Assembly (NCBI RefSeq): GCF_910592395.1
Contig: NC_088319.1
Location: 17,672,001 to 17,732,000, forward strand
Length of the DNA: 60,000 nt
Direction: 5' to 3'
From: Lineus longissimus
Lineage: Eukaryota; Nemertea; Pilidiophora; Heteronemertea; Lineidae
This document shows, in pieces, positions 11,282-24,857 of this stretch. Position 1 is the first letter of the stretch; each line of letters opens with the position of its first letter. The notes beneath the pieces are model-generated. The model made no database searches and was not told the DNA's origin. It was given only the letters and a program-made list of their open reading frames with translations. The translations under genes and the position numbers were made by a program.

Positions 11282-12146
11282 TCACGTAGACGTCGTCATC
11301 ATGACAACTACAGTCTCGTCATTTCCGCTGACGTCACTACCATTTTGTTTCGTGTCTAGTATCACAGTATCTGGCAACCTTTCTTCGTACCCCACCGAAC
11401 TGGACTGTTTATTTCCGGAATCTACCGAATCCAACGATTCTTTTCCCAAATCTACCGAAGTTATTGACAAATCACCGGACTTTCCCGAATCAGACAGTCT
11501 GGATGGCACTGCAGTTTCAATCTGCACACTGGTCAAATGAGGCGAACCATTCCCCTCTAAACTCGGCTTATTAACATGAGTGTCCCTTGGAAAAACATAA
11601 CTATCTTTTGGAATACTTATCTCTTTCTCTCGAATGTTCTCCATCTTTAAACTCATTTGCACTTTTAACTTTTCCTTTTCTTGGCTCCCCATCCTAGCTG
11701 GTAAACTCGTCTGCGCTTTCAGCTTCTCTTTCTCTCTATTCTGGCTTCTTAAAGTCTCTTCTCTTTCAAGTCTTAATTTCTCCCTCTCATTTTCTCTCTC
11801 CTTCTGTTGCTCTTTAAACTTCCTATCCATCTCTTTTTCCTTTTCTCTCATTTTCTCTCTCGTTTCTCGAAGCTTATCCTTGGCAATCGCCGCTCTTCGC
11901 TTTTCACTTTCTAGTTCTTCTTTTCTCTCTTTCTTGGTCATTTGTTTGAGTCTGATCTCTCTCTCTACCCTCTCCTTGGCATCCTGTTCCACTTGGATGC
12001 TTTGTAATGTATTCATTCTTTCTAACTTTTGTTCACGTTTTTCCATGGTAAAGGACAACTGTCTGCTGTAACTCTTATATATCACACTATCTGTCGCGCG
12101 TTTCACAACCTTTATGTTATCCAGATTTTTAGGTTTGAATTTATAT
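11282..12146 (-). CDS. FNDC4/FNDC5-like membrane protein, last exon: long charged cytoplasmic tail
   Basis: This minus-strand exon follows the acceptor CATATGTTTCAG and enters in phase 2, matching the donor phase of the transmembrane exon at 12491-12617. It gives 288 residues and a stop at 11282. The first ~30 residues are basic (RYKFKPKNLDNIKVVKR). From about residue 33 to 150 comes a nearly uninterrupted run of Glu, Lys and Arg with few hydrophobics, including a repeated EKEKLK block; this suggests a single alpha-helix or coiled coil. The last ~90 residues are Ser/Asp-rich and probably disordered, ending VVVMMTTST. Vertebrate FNDC4 and FNDC5 have cytoplasmic tails of only a few tens of residues, so this tail is a marked extension. 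The plus strand is open over 11634-12071 for 145 codons only because of the codon composition. Confidence 0.8.
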
Positions 12147-12490
12147 CTGAAACATATGAAAATACGAATTAAAAGGGGTAAAACATCGGGCCATTGAAGG
12201 GAGGCTTTTGGCAGGAGTCGGAGTAAGTCACAAAAAGTCACCGATAGACGTCTCTTTTAGGCAATCTCAAAGCTGTATGTTACAGTTTGAGGGCTGTCAA
12301 CCAGGTGGCATGGTTTAACACAGGTATACGTCCACGGAAAGAGTGTCTTGGCGCCAACGGATACCATTTTACGGTTCATCTCTGGGCCACTACAAAATGA
12401 GTTTCTATGTTAAACCGTCGCCATGGAAATACACTTGTCAGGCGGGGAAAGGGTCATTTAAGACTGCTCTATAGTGGAGCCGTTCATTAC
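12147..12490 (-). other. Intron between transmembrane and tail exons
   Basis: The intron is 344 bp and bounded by GTAATG (donor) and CATATGTTTCAG (acceptor) on the minus strand. It joins two phase-2 ends. The motif AGGAGTCGGA near 12214 recurs at 12659 beside the duplicated acceptor. Confidence 0.65.
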
Positions 12491-12617
12491 CTCAGTTCTC
12501 TTGGCTGGACTATTCGAATGCTGGCCCACTTCTGAAGAAACAACACCACGGCTACGATCCACATGACAATGACGATGAGAACCACACATGCGTCCCCAGC
12601 GCGGAATACCCCGCTAT
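12491..12617 (-). CDS. FNDC4/FNDC5-like protein, transmembrane exon
   Basis: A 127-nt minus-strand exon lies between the acceptor TTTGTATTTTCAG and the donor GTAATG. It enters in phase 1, like the end of the FN3 exon at 27306, and leaves in phase 2, like the start of the tail exon. It encodes a short linker (DSGVFRAGDA), a hydrophobic span CVVLIVIVMWIVAVVLFLQ, and a juxtamembrane WASIRIVQPREL. The Val/Ile-rich span with an internal Met-Trp resembles the FNDC5 transmembrane segment, recalled as LIIVVVLFMWAGVIALF. The order FN3, short linker, single span, cytoplasmic tail is the FNDC4/5 architecture. A second copy of the splice acceptor lies 62 bp upstream. Confidence 0.8.
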
Positions 12618-12688
12618 CTGAAAATACAAAGCTGGAACTTTGAGAAGGGGGGCTGCACAGGAGTCGGAATACCCGCTATCTGAAAATA
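12604..12688 (-). promoter_or_regulatory. Duplicated 3' splice site of the transmembrane exon
   Basis: A segment of about 21 bp spanning the acceptor (TTTTCAGATAGCGG on the minus strand) occurs twice: at the exon start (12617) and 62 bp upstream (exon would start at 12679). The upstream copy has one G fewer. Because 62 is not a multiple of 3, its use would shift the frame and read into a TAG about 40 codons later, before the membrane span is translated. Confidence 0.5.
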
Positions 12689-14571
12689 ACGACTCAACGG
12701 TGAGACGAATCGATTCTAAAAAAGACAGATAGTGTAATATGAAATGTATCGTAAAGGAGAAAACTGCCGTTTGATAAGGACTTCTTTCCTGTCTCTGTTG
12801 ATGTTGTAACGTTTCCTCATGCGATCTCCGTCATATCTTAAAATACTTTGATATCCCATTCTCAGTAAATGACGTCATTGCGTATGATGTCATTATGTGG
12901 GTAGAAACAGGAAAGAGCTCACCCCTTTCATCTCGCTCTTCTTATTCTATTAATGATATCGATGCGTACACGATTGATCTAATTATTAACAATCATAGCC
13001 CTTTTTAAGTTAATACGAGCTTGCGTCATTGCCCTGATTAAAAAGTAAAGAATATACTTCTTTTCATGCCATCCAAAGTAGGCCTACATTTACAGATGAC
13101 AGTGGGATATTAAATATTAACTTTGTTCATGCAATTTTCCATGGGTAAATTTCGATTTAGGCCTATTTGTAGTGGCTTCAATTCATATACAATATATACT
13201 GGGATATCCCTTTGGAACTCAGAACTTATTTGTACGTCGTTCTTTTGACAAAAACAATAGGCCAAACTTGAAGTGAAAATCAATTTGTTTATTTCACCCC
13301 AACAGTACTCTCTTAAAAAATAGCTAATATCTTGGAAAAAAAGGGAAACTAAAAAGAAAATTCCACCAGTAGACATTCAGTTATTGAAAACTAGGAAAAA
13401 CACCCAATATATATACCTAGCTTTTATCAAGTTATTGGAAAATGTATTTATAAAAGTATTTTTATCATGGAAAGGGGATACCCCTGACGTTGAGCCCTCG
13501 AGGGTTAATGATAAACTCTTTGTTTTTCAGATATTCGATCTTGTATTTGATTATCCCTTTTTATTACATTTGCTACAAAGTACATATCAGGTCCACTTTG
13601 TTGATACTGGCCCAGTTGCTCTAAGAAGTCACAGTTAGCAGCTGGTACCATGCACTTTCAAGAAAAACATGTTTATTTTACAAAACCAGAACATGACTAT
13701 GATGTATCACTATACTATAACAGGGCTTAGACAGACTGCCGCACTGAAACTGCTGATACTTCATGTTTACCACAGGAGACCTCAACTCCCAGCTGTGTCT
13801 TGTGGAACTCTGACGTCAGTCTTTTCTTGCGGAAATGTCATTTCTGGTCGACCATCTGTCAGATTTCATCATTTAGAAGTCCGTTTATGCAGCACCTTTC
13901 TCCCTCAGAACCAGATGGCTGAGATAGATTAGCTAACAACAGCAGCAGCGATTGCCGCGCCCCTATGCGGATGTCCATTGCTGCCTTCCAGACAGACAGA
14001 CGCAGCACGTCTAAGGCCGACTTTGAGACGGCGACAAGTTATTCAGTCAAACCCAATTAAGAGACTGGCGACCGTCGATCAATGATTCAGGAGCAATTCC
14101 ATAATTCGTTACTTAACCCTGCCTTCAATGTTATACTGAGGTCGTGGCAGGGGGGGGGGGTGGGGGGGGGGGGGGAGAGGAACAACCATCTGATTGAGGA
14201 ACATAGCAATGTATATTGAAAACCACTGGTTAAGCGAGGATGGTGGTCGTCAGGTCCTGTCAAATTCATTTATGCGGTACTCGTAAATGATCATTAATAT
14301 TTGGTTGTCATACTGTAGGAAGAATCGGGGAAATCATCAATAAAATGCATTGATAAACTTCGCGAAACCTGTCTAATGTCTTTCCATGGCCAGCTCAGTA
14401 CATGTACAAGTGAGGAGGTTCTAAACGTCCTTGTACTAGTATGTATGCTACAGCCAAGTCCCACATTTTGGCATTGCCAGTCAACTGAGCCAATGACAGA
14501 ACAAAAGACTCTCATTAGCTGATAAAACATAATCTGCAAGTTGACACTAAGCCGGTCTGTCTTTACAGGAG

Positions 14572-14611
14572 TGGAAGAGAAAGAAAGAAAGAAAGGAAGG
14601 AAGGAAGAAAG
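14572..14611 (+). repeat. Polypurine microsatellite (GAAA/GGAA)
   Basis: A run of GAAA units grades into GGAA units, about 40 bp with every base a purine apart from one T near its left end. It lies in the FNDC-like intron. Confidence 0.8.
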
Positions 14612-14988
14612 TAATACCCGGATGGCGTGACGTTAAATGTATTGTCTATGGTCATAACCAGTCGCGGTTGATTTGAACCGGCGCCATTTCGAAGGAGCAC
14701 TTTCTCCGATTTCAAACATCAAAATGCCTTCAAGGTTTCGAAAACTAAGTCAAGATTGCTGCAGCAGAAGGTAGGGCACATTACATACGTTTGATAATGG
14801 TCAGGATTGATTTCAAGAGGTTTTTATTGTCGTTATAGTCATGCAGTCAAGTACATGTTCACTTCATGCACTACATGTACATGTTCACTGCCGATATTAA
14901 CTGTCTTTCCCAATCAAATACAATTCGTCCTTACAAACTGAAGGCCCAAATCTCGCGATGATGGTCTCAAAGTGTTCATAATAATTCC

Positions 14989-16960
14989 CAGTTGGTAATC
15001 TGAGGAAGGGGTGGTCGGCGGGTATTTGCGTGATGCAATTGATAGTGTTCTGTCCTGTGAGACTCTCCCTTCAAGTGGAGGATGGTAAGACAACACCTGA
15101 GGGTCTGTATGACTGGAGGTCGTTTTCACCTTCAAACCTTGTTTGTCATATTGTTTTTAAAAATGTCAGTAATTTAACGTAAACAATCATTCACTTGGCC
15201 CCACTATCCCGACTGTGGTGTAGCACCCGACTATAACTGGCATGAATAGGGAATACGCTGGTTATGGATGTCAGATAGTGGTTCCCTGACTTTTGCAAAC
15301 AAATACACTGGGCGTATCCCACGCGGCGACACCAAGGACCGCTGGCTGATCTATTGATATGTTCGTAGCAGGGTGTCAAAGTCGGAGAGACGAAGAGCCA
15401 CTCGTCTCTTGTAGGGGGTTCAGTGGAAGTGTTTGCATTTGTTAGCCTATAAACACAAGATTTTAATCCTTCAGTCTCGAGTTTGGCGGAGAAACTAATC
15501 TTACAGAAGGCCCAGTCATATCTCGTCATTGACAGTATCTCTGGGAGGCCCTGTGTGCCGTCGATCCAATATTCTTTGAGGCTGTGGGAGAGACTTCTTG
15601 TTTAAACAGTACCATTCTGCCCCCTCTAAGGCATACTATGGTAACTTACAAACACAAGATTTTAATCCTTGTCTCGGGTGTCTTTGAGAGAACTGATCAC
15701 ACACAATTCCCAACCTACTCGTCAGCCAGCTGACAGATTACCTGGGCCGAACGTGTTGCTGAGATGTTTTGAAGAGATACTTGTGGCTGTTGGAGAGACT
15801 TCTTGTCTGAACAGTACCATTCTGCCCCCTCTAAGGCAAATAGTGGTAACTAATAAACTGACCGCGAAATAAAAGCAGGTTGAACAGTTGGTAATCTGAG
15901 CAAGAGGTGTTCGGCGGATATTTGCGTGATTCAATTGATAGTGTTCTGTCCTGTGATGTGGAAAACTCCATTGAATTCATGAAGGCTTTGCCTTATTAGA
16001 CAGGTTCATGTTCACCTTTACCACTTACTGTAAATCAATTAACTGTGAAGAAGCCATTACTAGGCAGTCAATGATAGAGATATGTTAACATGTGCTATAG
16101 AAGCAGTGGACATGCTTTCACCGAAGCCAAAGCAGTGAGACTCTCCCTTCAAGTGGAGGATGGTAGGACAACACCTGAGGGTCTGTATGACTTGAGGTCG
16201 TTTTCACCTTCAAACCTTGTTTGTCATATTGTTTTTAAAAATGTCAGTAATATAAAGTAAAAAATCATTCCCTTTGCCCCACTATCCCGACTGTGGTGTA
16301 GCACCCGACTATAACTGGCATGAATAGGGAATACGCTGGTTATGGATGTCAGATAGTGGTTCCCTGACTCTTGCAAACAATTCCACTGGGCGTATCCCAC
16401 GCGGCGACACCAAGGACCGCTGGCTGGTCTATTGATATGTTCGTAGCAGGGTGTCAAAGTCGGAGAGACGAAGAGCCACTCGTCTCTTGTAGGGGGTTCA
16501 GTGGAAGTGTTTGCATTTGTTAGCCTATAAACACAAGATTTTAATCCTTCAGTCTCGAGTTTGGCGGAGAAACTAATCTTACAGAAGGCCCAGTCATATC
16601 TCGTCATCGACAGTATCTCTGGGAGGCCCTGTGTGCCGTCGATCCAATATTCTTTGAGGCTGTGGGAGAGACTTTTTGTTTAAACAGTACCATTCTGCCC
16701 CCTCTAAGGCATAACAATGGTAAATTATAAACACAAGATTTTAATCCTTGTCTCGGGTGTCTTTGAGAGAACTGATCACACACAATTCCCAACCTACTCG
16801 TCAGCCAGCTGACAGATTACCTGGGCCGAACGTGTTGCTGAGATGTTTTTGAAGAGATACTTGTGGCTGTTGGAGAGACTTCTTGTCTGAACAGTACCAT
16901 TCTGCCCCCTCTAAGGCAAATAGTGGTAACTAATAAGCTGACTGCGAAATAAAAGCAGGT
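14989..16960. repeat. Tandem duplication of a ~0.9 kb unit, second copy with a ~180 bp insertion
   Basis: Unit 1 (14989-15885, 897 bp) and unit 2 (15886-about 16960) share long near-identical stretches, for example the sequence from AGACTCTCCCTTCAAGTGG (about 15059 and 16138) onward. Unit 2 has about 180 extra bases (about 15957-16135) just after TTCTGTCCTGTGA. Within each unit, TTTTAATCCTT and ACCATTCTGCCCCCTCT each occur twice, so the unit is itself built from shorter duplicates. Minus-strand frames of 112 and 127 codons open in both copies share sequence but resemble no known domain. Confidence 0.85.
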
Positions 16961-19900
16961 AAAATACAATGTTTTTTCATTTAATCGTCATGTTTCGATG
17001 AAAAATAGGTGAAATATTATACGTCATCCAGATAATATTTATTCCTGAGGAGACCCAGCATGATGTTTGATCCAGCATAATTTGAGGCAGTTGGAGATTT
17101 TCTCACTCCAAGATAGGCATAGTGAGAAATCGTTGGAAGGAAATTTTGATATTGACCCTAACTCTAATCTGTCTGTTATTTCAGAAGTATGTCCCACGTG
17201 CCCGGCCGATGAGGTGAGAAAGCGAGAATGGTTGGTGTCATCTTCACAATGACGAGGTGGCAGCAACAAATGTACAGTAAAGCAAATTCACACTAGGAGA
17301 CTGGTATTTAGAGCATGTCAATGCCATGGCAAATGCTGAGTGAATAACAATGTCTATTCTCCCAAATCTGCTTGTCTGTTATTTATATACACCTTTCCAG
17401 AAATGGGGCGCTGAGTGTCCGAAATAGTGATGTCATAAGGGGAAACTAGGCCTTATGGTGGAGGGACAAAGGAGATAGTCATGGTTGACCAACACACTTG
17501 AATGCCTTTGATGGCGGACAAGGGAGAAAAAGTTAGTTCCAATGCAAGCCACCAATTTCGGGAAGCATGTATACATGTATGTTATTTCGTTTCAGGGTCT
17601 TGGACTGTCTGCCTTCCAACGACCGATTCTGGGTCCCCCCATCGATGTTTACAAATCACCTGCCCTACTCCTACCCACGTGACAAGACCTCCATCGAGAC
17701 GAAACAACTCTCGAACAGAAATATTGACAAATCTGTATAAGTGCTTGTAACAGTTTCAGATGCCCTCGGATAAAGTTCCGGGGACGATTAATTTCATGAT
17801 GCCAGTTTAATCTCTGCCGGAGTGAGGTATTGAAGGTCAATGGTCACAGTTGAACCGTACCTTGACCGGCACTAACCTACAGGGAAGGACTTTGTCCAGG
17901 GGACAATCCAAACTGGAGCGCCACCTGTTCCCACATGTAGCGCCTACAGAACTTTTAATTGAAAATATCTTTTTGTAAAACCTGTGATTTATATACAGCG
18001 ACAGATCAAGACACCAATGTGTTTGTAAGCTGAACATTTGAATTTGTCCTGAACAAATCAAATAAAGAATGGAAAGTTTCACAGTCCGTTGTTGTTTATT
18101 CTACAGACTTCTGCCGACAATAGCACAAATAAAACTCGCGTTGTCGACACAGCATTGCGCTGTTGTCTTGGACTTTCTGCAGATTATGCTGTCTATAAAA
18201 AAACAAATGGCGACATCACTCCTGTGGCAGAGGTTTTATTTTGAGACACTGCAGGTAGGGATGGAGCCTGTCTTCTCAAATGCATTTGACTGTCACATCC
18301 AGTGAAGGCGACAACGACCAACCGGCTGATGACTTACTGTAAACACAACCTCTGCCACAGGGGCATTGCAGTCGCAATCCTGACTTTGAAGAGCAGCTCC
18401 CCCTGTCGACAATGCTACAAAACACGCTCCCACTGCTATCTTGATAGCAGATAGCTCTCTACATATTGACGGAAGATGCAACTTCTCACATCTCTGGGGT
18501 AACTGGCAAATACTCCTTGGGATGTCTACGAGCTTGTAATGGCCGATCACGCGACAGCCAAGTGAGCCTAACAGGTTTTAAAGTGGATGCGTCCCTGGGT
18601 GGGCAATCTACGAGCGTCTGGTATGTCTGGAGCTAGACGCAGCAGATGTGCAGTGAGAGGCATCTTAGGGAAGCTATAGAGAGCTCTAGATAGCGCTAAA
18701 TCCATTTGATTAAATTGGCCTGTACATTCCTTCAAGCTCTACTCTCTGGGAGTATTACAGGTCCGAGCTGCAGCGATTATCAGCGCCTCTTTCCCAAAGA
18801 TAACAAGTACTGGTTTTTGTGACACCATCGTAACTTTGGCGACATCATTTAACATCCACCCAATCATCGTCACCGGGCTTAAATTATTGAGACTCCACAG
18901 AAAATGAAAATTGACCAACACAGCCTTTGTGTATGAGCGGATTTTAGTGCCACATTAAAGCTACAGAACCCATAACGGAGCACGTTATAGTCGATGTGAT
19001 TCTGTCAACACAAAGCTCAGCATCAATTTCCAATATGGCTCGGGTCTATCATCAAACCAAATAGAACTCAATGAATTGGTTCAGTAAGATCAACACAGTT
19101 AATGAATTGGATGCTGAGATACAGCCATCGATTCTTGTCACAGCGTGTGGCCTTTGCAGAGGCCACGCCATGACGGCTGCAATATCGACCTCATCTTTAG
19201 ACAAAAGTGATGGATAAACGCCAAAAAGCACTGCCACAAACTGAACAATATTTCCAGCGACAGTCAAACTGTATCGTTAATCATTATCTTCAGCATCTCT
19301 GAACGTGGATCCACAGACTCTCATCAAACAATCTGGCTCGTCTCCAAGCCTGCTAATGAAACCAAAAAACATAGATCGCCCGGATCTATTTACTTTCCAT
19401 GAGGCGAAAGACAAACAGTAAATCGTGGTTTGTGATGTGTCAACTGGTGTCTTGTGACAACTGCCAGTTGTCAATACGAAGAAGGAACGACAGCTATCGG
19501 CCTGGGGTCTAACATTGGTCACAAGAAAAGTTTTCGCTCGGTGGAAATCCAGGGGTCTAACAAAACAGAGAACTAACATTGTGACGAAGATGCGTCTGTT
19601 TTTAAGACTACTGTTTCTCTGTAAGACTGTTGTACATTACAATGGGTTGCATCTGCAGCCTTTCTTCTTTCCCAGCCGGTCTGCCATTTCATTTCTACGT
19701 ATTCCGCAGTGGGCGGGAATCCAGGACCACTCACTGGTGGTTACTAGCAAGACCCCGATACGCTTAAACTGAGCCTGTGACTGAGTGACTGAGTGAAAGT
19801 GTAACACGGATATATGACCTTGACGAATTCATCGGCAGTTGTTTTTTGAAATCGCAACTTTGATTGTTATCGCTACCACGCATTCCAATCTGTCTCCTCA

Positions 19901-22900
19901 ACAATGATGACCACTGCCTATCGAATGAGGCAATATAACGGAGAAAACGGCAAAGCCGAGAAAAAAGATGGCCTTTCCGTCGAAACAGCTTGTTGGCAGA
20001 TGGTCTATGATATGCTTTCATGATATTTCCGGCAGGAGATGAACTGTGAGCAGATGAGATCATTGGTCGCCGCAGCTTTTCTCTTAACGATTTGCTCAAA
20101 CAACCAGCTATGTATCACCAAAAGCAGCGATGAAGATGATTTCATTTGCGTATCAGTCCTTGCAGTCACAGTCAATTACCAATGAGATTTTGAACATAAT
20201 TTGATTTTAAGGCATTTCACGCCGGGAGCAGGGAGAGTAAATCAGCCAGTGAAAGACTAATTCACTTACTGATGGTGATAATGATGATGATGATAATGAT
20301 GATGGTGATAAGGCTTATGACAGCCACGGCGCCGATGATTAGAATGACAGCTCAGATCTAGCGAACTCATAACCATGAGTTCTCGTGACATCTTTCGCCA
20401 TGATTATACTAAACACAACAACACACTGAGATCATGCTCACCGATGTATTGCGTAACATTCCTTCCCCGGAAGATGAAGATGCGAATAGAACGAGTGGAA
20501 TTCCTCACGCCCCCAGTGTATTCCATCGCAGGTTAATCCGCTCACAGGAAGGTTGACACTCTTACACAATACAACCGCAAACCTCTCCTGCTTGGTCGAA
20601 AGTGAGCTGTCTGTCAGTATTCCATGACATAGTAAATATTCCCATTGCAGAAATGATGAACCTGTCAGAGAACACATCCACATCACATTCTGCTTAGTCG
20701 CGAGTGCGCAGTGTCTTTAAAATAGCTATATCTTTACAACCATGACTCCAGAGAAGAAAACGTCACAACGTGCTTAACTTAATGGCGCGTTTGGTATGCA
20801 GTACCCTACTGATGATAAACGTCTGATGAGAGAGATCCTCAGCTCAACTCAATGACCTGGTAATGGATCTATAATGCAACTAACCGGACATGAAAGTCTT
20901 TCCTATTAGTCTGTATCCTTTAGCTTGATTGATAGTGTTATGACGAGGGAACTTTGTTTGCCTTCCCTCTAAAGCATGATTACTAACCATATCTAACTCA
21001 TCGGGCTCACACAATGCAACCAACTGGATAGTGAAAGCCTTTCCTGTAGCTTTTTGTTTGTATTGTATTCCTGTTATTGATATGACAAATCGAGTGCTTG
21101 ACTTTGCTCTCCAAGACCCTGTCCATAGGCTTACTGTTTGTGTACAGAAAGATGTCCTCCTTTCAACCTACTGGTCATGAAAGTCATTGCCATTAGTATT
21201 ATAGTCTCTACCCGTCTATCACCGCACTCCTGTTAAAAATGAATGATATGACGAATCCGCGACTGTCGTTGATATACTGTAACTACAGCTAACCCTCCAG
21301 GCTACTGCATGCAGCGGTACAATGGTCAATGAAAGTCTTTCTCATCAGTCTCTATACATTCTCATCAGCCTGTATGGCATTGTCATCTGCCTTTCATTCC
21401 GGATTACCAGCGCGACCATCAGAAAAATAACGTTATTCCATAAAAGACCACAACAACATGAATATACACTCAGAGTCTGGTGTTCTGATCACAATAGTGA
21501 TATCCAATCTTCTCTTCTCATCACAATACAAACGTCAAAAGCTCAGCTGCAATCATGCAATATCCGTCACTAAATCACGTTAATCCTTGATGATCATTCC
21601 ACTGGCCCCAGATGAGCAATCCCAGCTTGTGGCTCGATTGTATCCAGCCGACTGATTGACCAGATTCCGCAGGAGGAAGGCATGTGACTTCGTAACTCAG
21701 TAAATGACTATGGATTTCTGTATCGGCTGACGAGGATCGTCGAAGTTACCAAAGCACTTATCTCGTCGTTTTTATACGCCTATGTCATTGTCAGATGCAG
21801 ATTCTCTGAGTTACTCAAGTGCAATCTTGGTAAATGCCCCCTATATCTGTCAAACGCGGACTATCCAAGGTGGCATCTCATAGTTACACACCTATCATTT
21901 GTCGAACAAATGGGCTATATCTTTTAGTCAGGACGCCTTTCAATATTTCATGAAATCATGAAGACAGACGATATCATAACTAGATCCTGACATCCTCAAC
22001 CATGAAATACCCACTGAAAGTGAAATCTTTGCAATAAAGCTGAAATTGATTTTGGTCACGACAGAGCACATTCAAAGCTCGATAGAATTCAATATCCGTC
22101 CTGTGAATCCTATTTGATTCGCCAATCTTGGTAGTCTTCACAGCGTGGTTGATCGTATGAAATGTGTCACTCGAATGAAATGAAAACTATCAATCTTATT
22201 CGCTGATGATCCGTTCGAAGTGCATCCCCACAAAGCAATGAACTGAAGAATTTCTCGCACTTCAATTATCACAACTGCTGGCTGGATAGTTACAGTAATC
22301 TCATCGATTCATCAGATATGTAGCTTATATCGAACCTACGAAAGGAAAGACAATTGACGCGTTGAACTTCTGCCCCCACTACATCCAGACTCCGAATCTA
22401 TAGCGTCCCTGGATCCGTTATGATGCCTTCGAATAACCACCAAGAAATGAAATCACGGGAGTGAAAAACAGAATTCCTAGCCCCCCAAATGATGCAAACT
22501 GCTCGTTGGATCTCGAGGAAATCGATTTAGTCACAGGGTGAAGCAGCCACGGATGTGACAATCGATTTTGACCATGGGTACTGATTAGGTAACCAATACC
22601 AAGCCGGTTTGATTCTCTGAAAAGCTACGACGAACAAGGACTCCGGTCAAGGACTTGTTCTCTTCTTTCGGCAGCCTTCAAATTTCGATCGAGCACGGAT
22701 AGGAATAGCCTTAGCAACTTTGTCCAACGTCGAGGGATAGAGATTGCCAGCGACAATAACAACAGTATTTCTCTTTCACATCGATTTCGACTTCAGGCGC
22801 CGATCATCATTTTGTATCAGCAGGTTGGAATCAATACATATATTTATCACATGATCGTAAACGACGGAAGTAATGATTCTTCTGCGCAGGAGATATAATC

Positions 22901-24857
22901 ACAATGAGAAATAAGATATAGGTAAAACTGCGGTTGTCCGTTCTTGTTGTTGTCGTGATAACTAGTCGCATCCGCTCCAATGCTGCCAACTCTGCTGCCA
23001 ACTCGTATCCATATCAAACCGTTGCAAGCCAAACCTTGACAATTGAGTATTAAACCAATGAAGTATCGATGAGCAATGAAAGTTATACTTTGACAATTTG
23101 AGGAATCGATGAGCGTTGAAAGCTAAACCTCGATAAATGCTCTCCCCAGCCTTTGAAGACGGAAAACTCGTCAACTGGCCCGGAGCAGAGCTGGGTAACG
23201 ATCGAATCCCAAGCATCCCCTCTCTCTCATCCCTTTTATCAAAATCAAACTGTAAAGTCATCTTGGATTGCTAAGTGCTTCCACGGTAGCTGATCTCTCA
23301 TTCCAGTATTGCCTCAGTTTCACAGCAGCGGGCCACTCTCTGTATTGCAGGAGAGTGGTTGTGCAAGAGAGTGTTGATGAATCAAAACCTGGATCTGCTC
23401 AACGGTAGTGTCGTAACATGTTCTCACAACAAAAACAACAACAACACGAAATGTAGCGGCCTTTGATTGAGATGCATCGAACACTGCACGAATGGCTGAT
23501 GGAAGCGCTCATTGATCAAATTGACAAAGAGACCATAACGATAAACAGTTATTGATAGGAATAAAAGCATTGATAGAAATGACCAGATTGATAGGCGTGT
23601 GTCATCTCGGTACCAGGGGGGTTCACCTAACAATCGCTCTTCGAACCATTCCCTGTCATATCGAGGCGATTGTAATGGATTTCCAGGCATATTCTGTCCC
23701 CCGGGGTTTCTGTCAATGATAACACAGATAACGGTGAAACCTATAGTCTGTCCTGGTGTTGCATGTTTCGACCTCGAGTAATTAGTGATACGATGATACT
23801 CGGTGATTGATTCTGTGGTCTGACAATAGGGAGGCCGTGGCCATGGTGGCGCATCAATTCACGCGATGGCTTCAGAGAGATGGATTAAGGGTCGACGTTG
23901 GATTGGTCACAACAGGCGTTCCATTGACTGAATCGGCAACGCATGAACACTGATGATGCCCTGCAGTTTGAGAGTCACATGTCACGCATATTGATTGCCA
24001 ATGAGGCTTGCATCCGATGAGAGGTTTGACTGGACGATTCATTATCTATAGGCCTTCCTGTCGTAGTTTGGAAATCACCTCCCCGTCATCCTCTGGAAAT
24101 CTAGACTAGGCCTGTACGCATCTTGGCGTTTGTAGAGAAAGCCTTTAACGTACTGCAGAGACACGATGATCAAATCTGTATTGACTTTCCACCTGATTGG
24201 AATACGCTGTACTTCGTAAAGGAAATGCATTAGTTAAAGACCCTCCGATCGTTTGTAACATTATCCCCAATGGCTGTGGGGTTCATTATTCTCGTAATAA
24301 GTCGAATCGCAGGTCTTTACCCTCGGGATCTTGAGAGGAGTGAAACGTGCCTCCATAACAAGGCTGGGGTGGGGTGTAGTAGTTTGTAACGGTTTGGCTG
24401 TTGATTGAACAGTGTTATATTCATATAGAGCCAAGGTTGCTAGCAGCCTACATGGCTAAAGTTCAAGTCAAGGTCAGTGCCTAACGCCTAACACAGACAA
24501 CAGCCATGACAGAGGAAGACAACTTGCCTTCAAGCGAATGAGAAATGAGCTAATTGGAGGAAAGCAATCCGAGAGAAACCCCGACCTTAGCAATCTGAAG
24601 TCATTCCCCAAATAGCCGTTGAGTTCTAGAACACAAATCCGACTGCCCAGTCCAATACGATAAAGCTCTACGATAAGCAACCAGGGCTAGAGCTAATGGT
24701 CTAAACGAGTGATATGGGATAGGGCAAAATCTCACTTCGTCTTAATCTAGATGAACTGACGGTTATTGTCCACAGAATCAGATGTGAGTCACGAATGGGG
24801 AGCTTCGCTGGACGTGACAAAGCAACTTTGAGCGCGGACAATATTGATCTTAACGGG

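Noticed and set aside
11634-12071. Plus-strand 145-codon frame rich in Ser, Phe and Leu
   Set aside because: It is antisense to the Glu/Lys/Arg-rich tail exon; complement codons of AAR/GAR/AGR give Phe/Leu/Ser. The minus strand has the splice sites and domain context.
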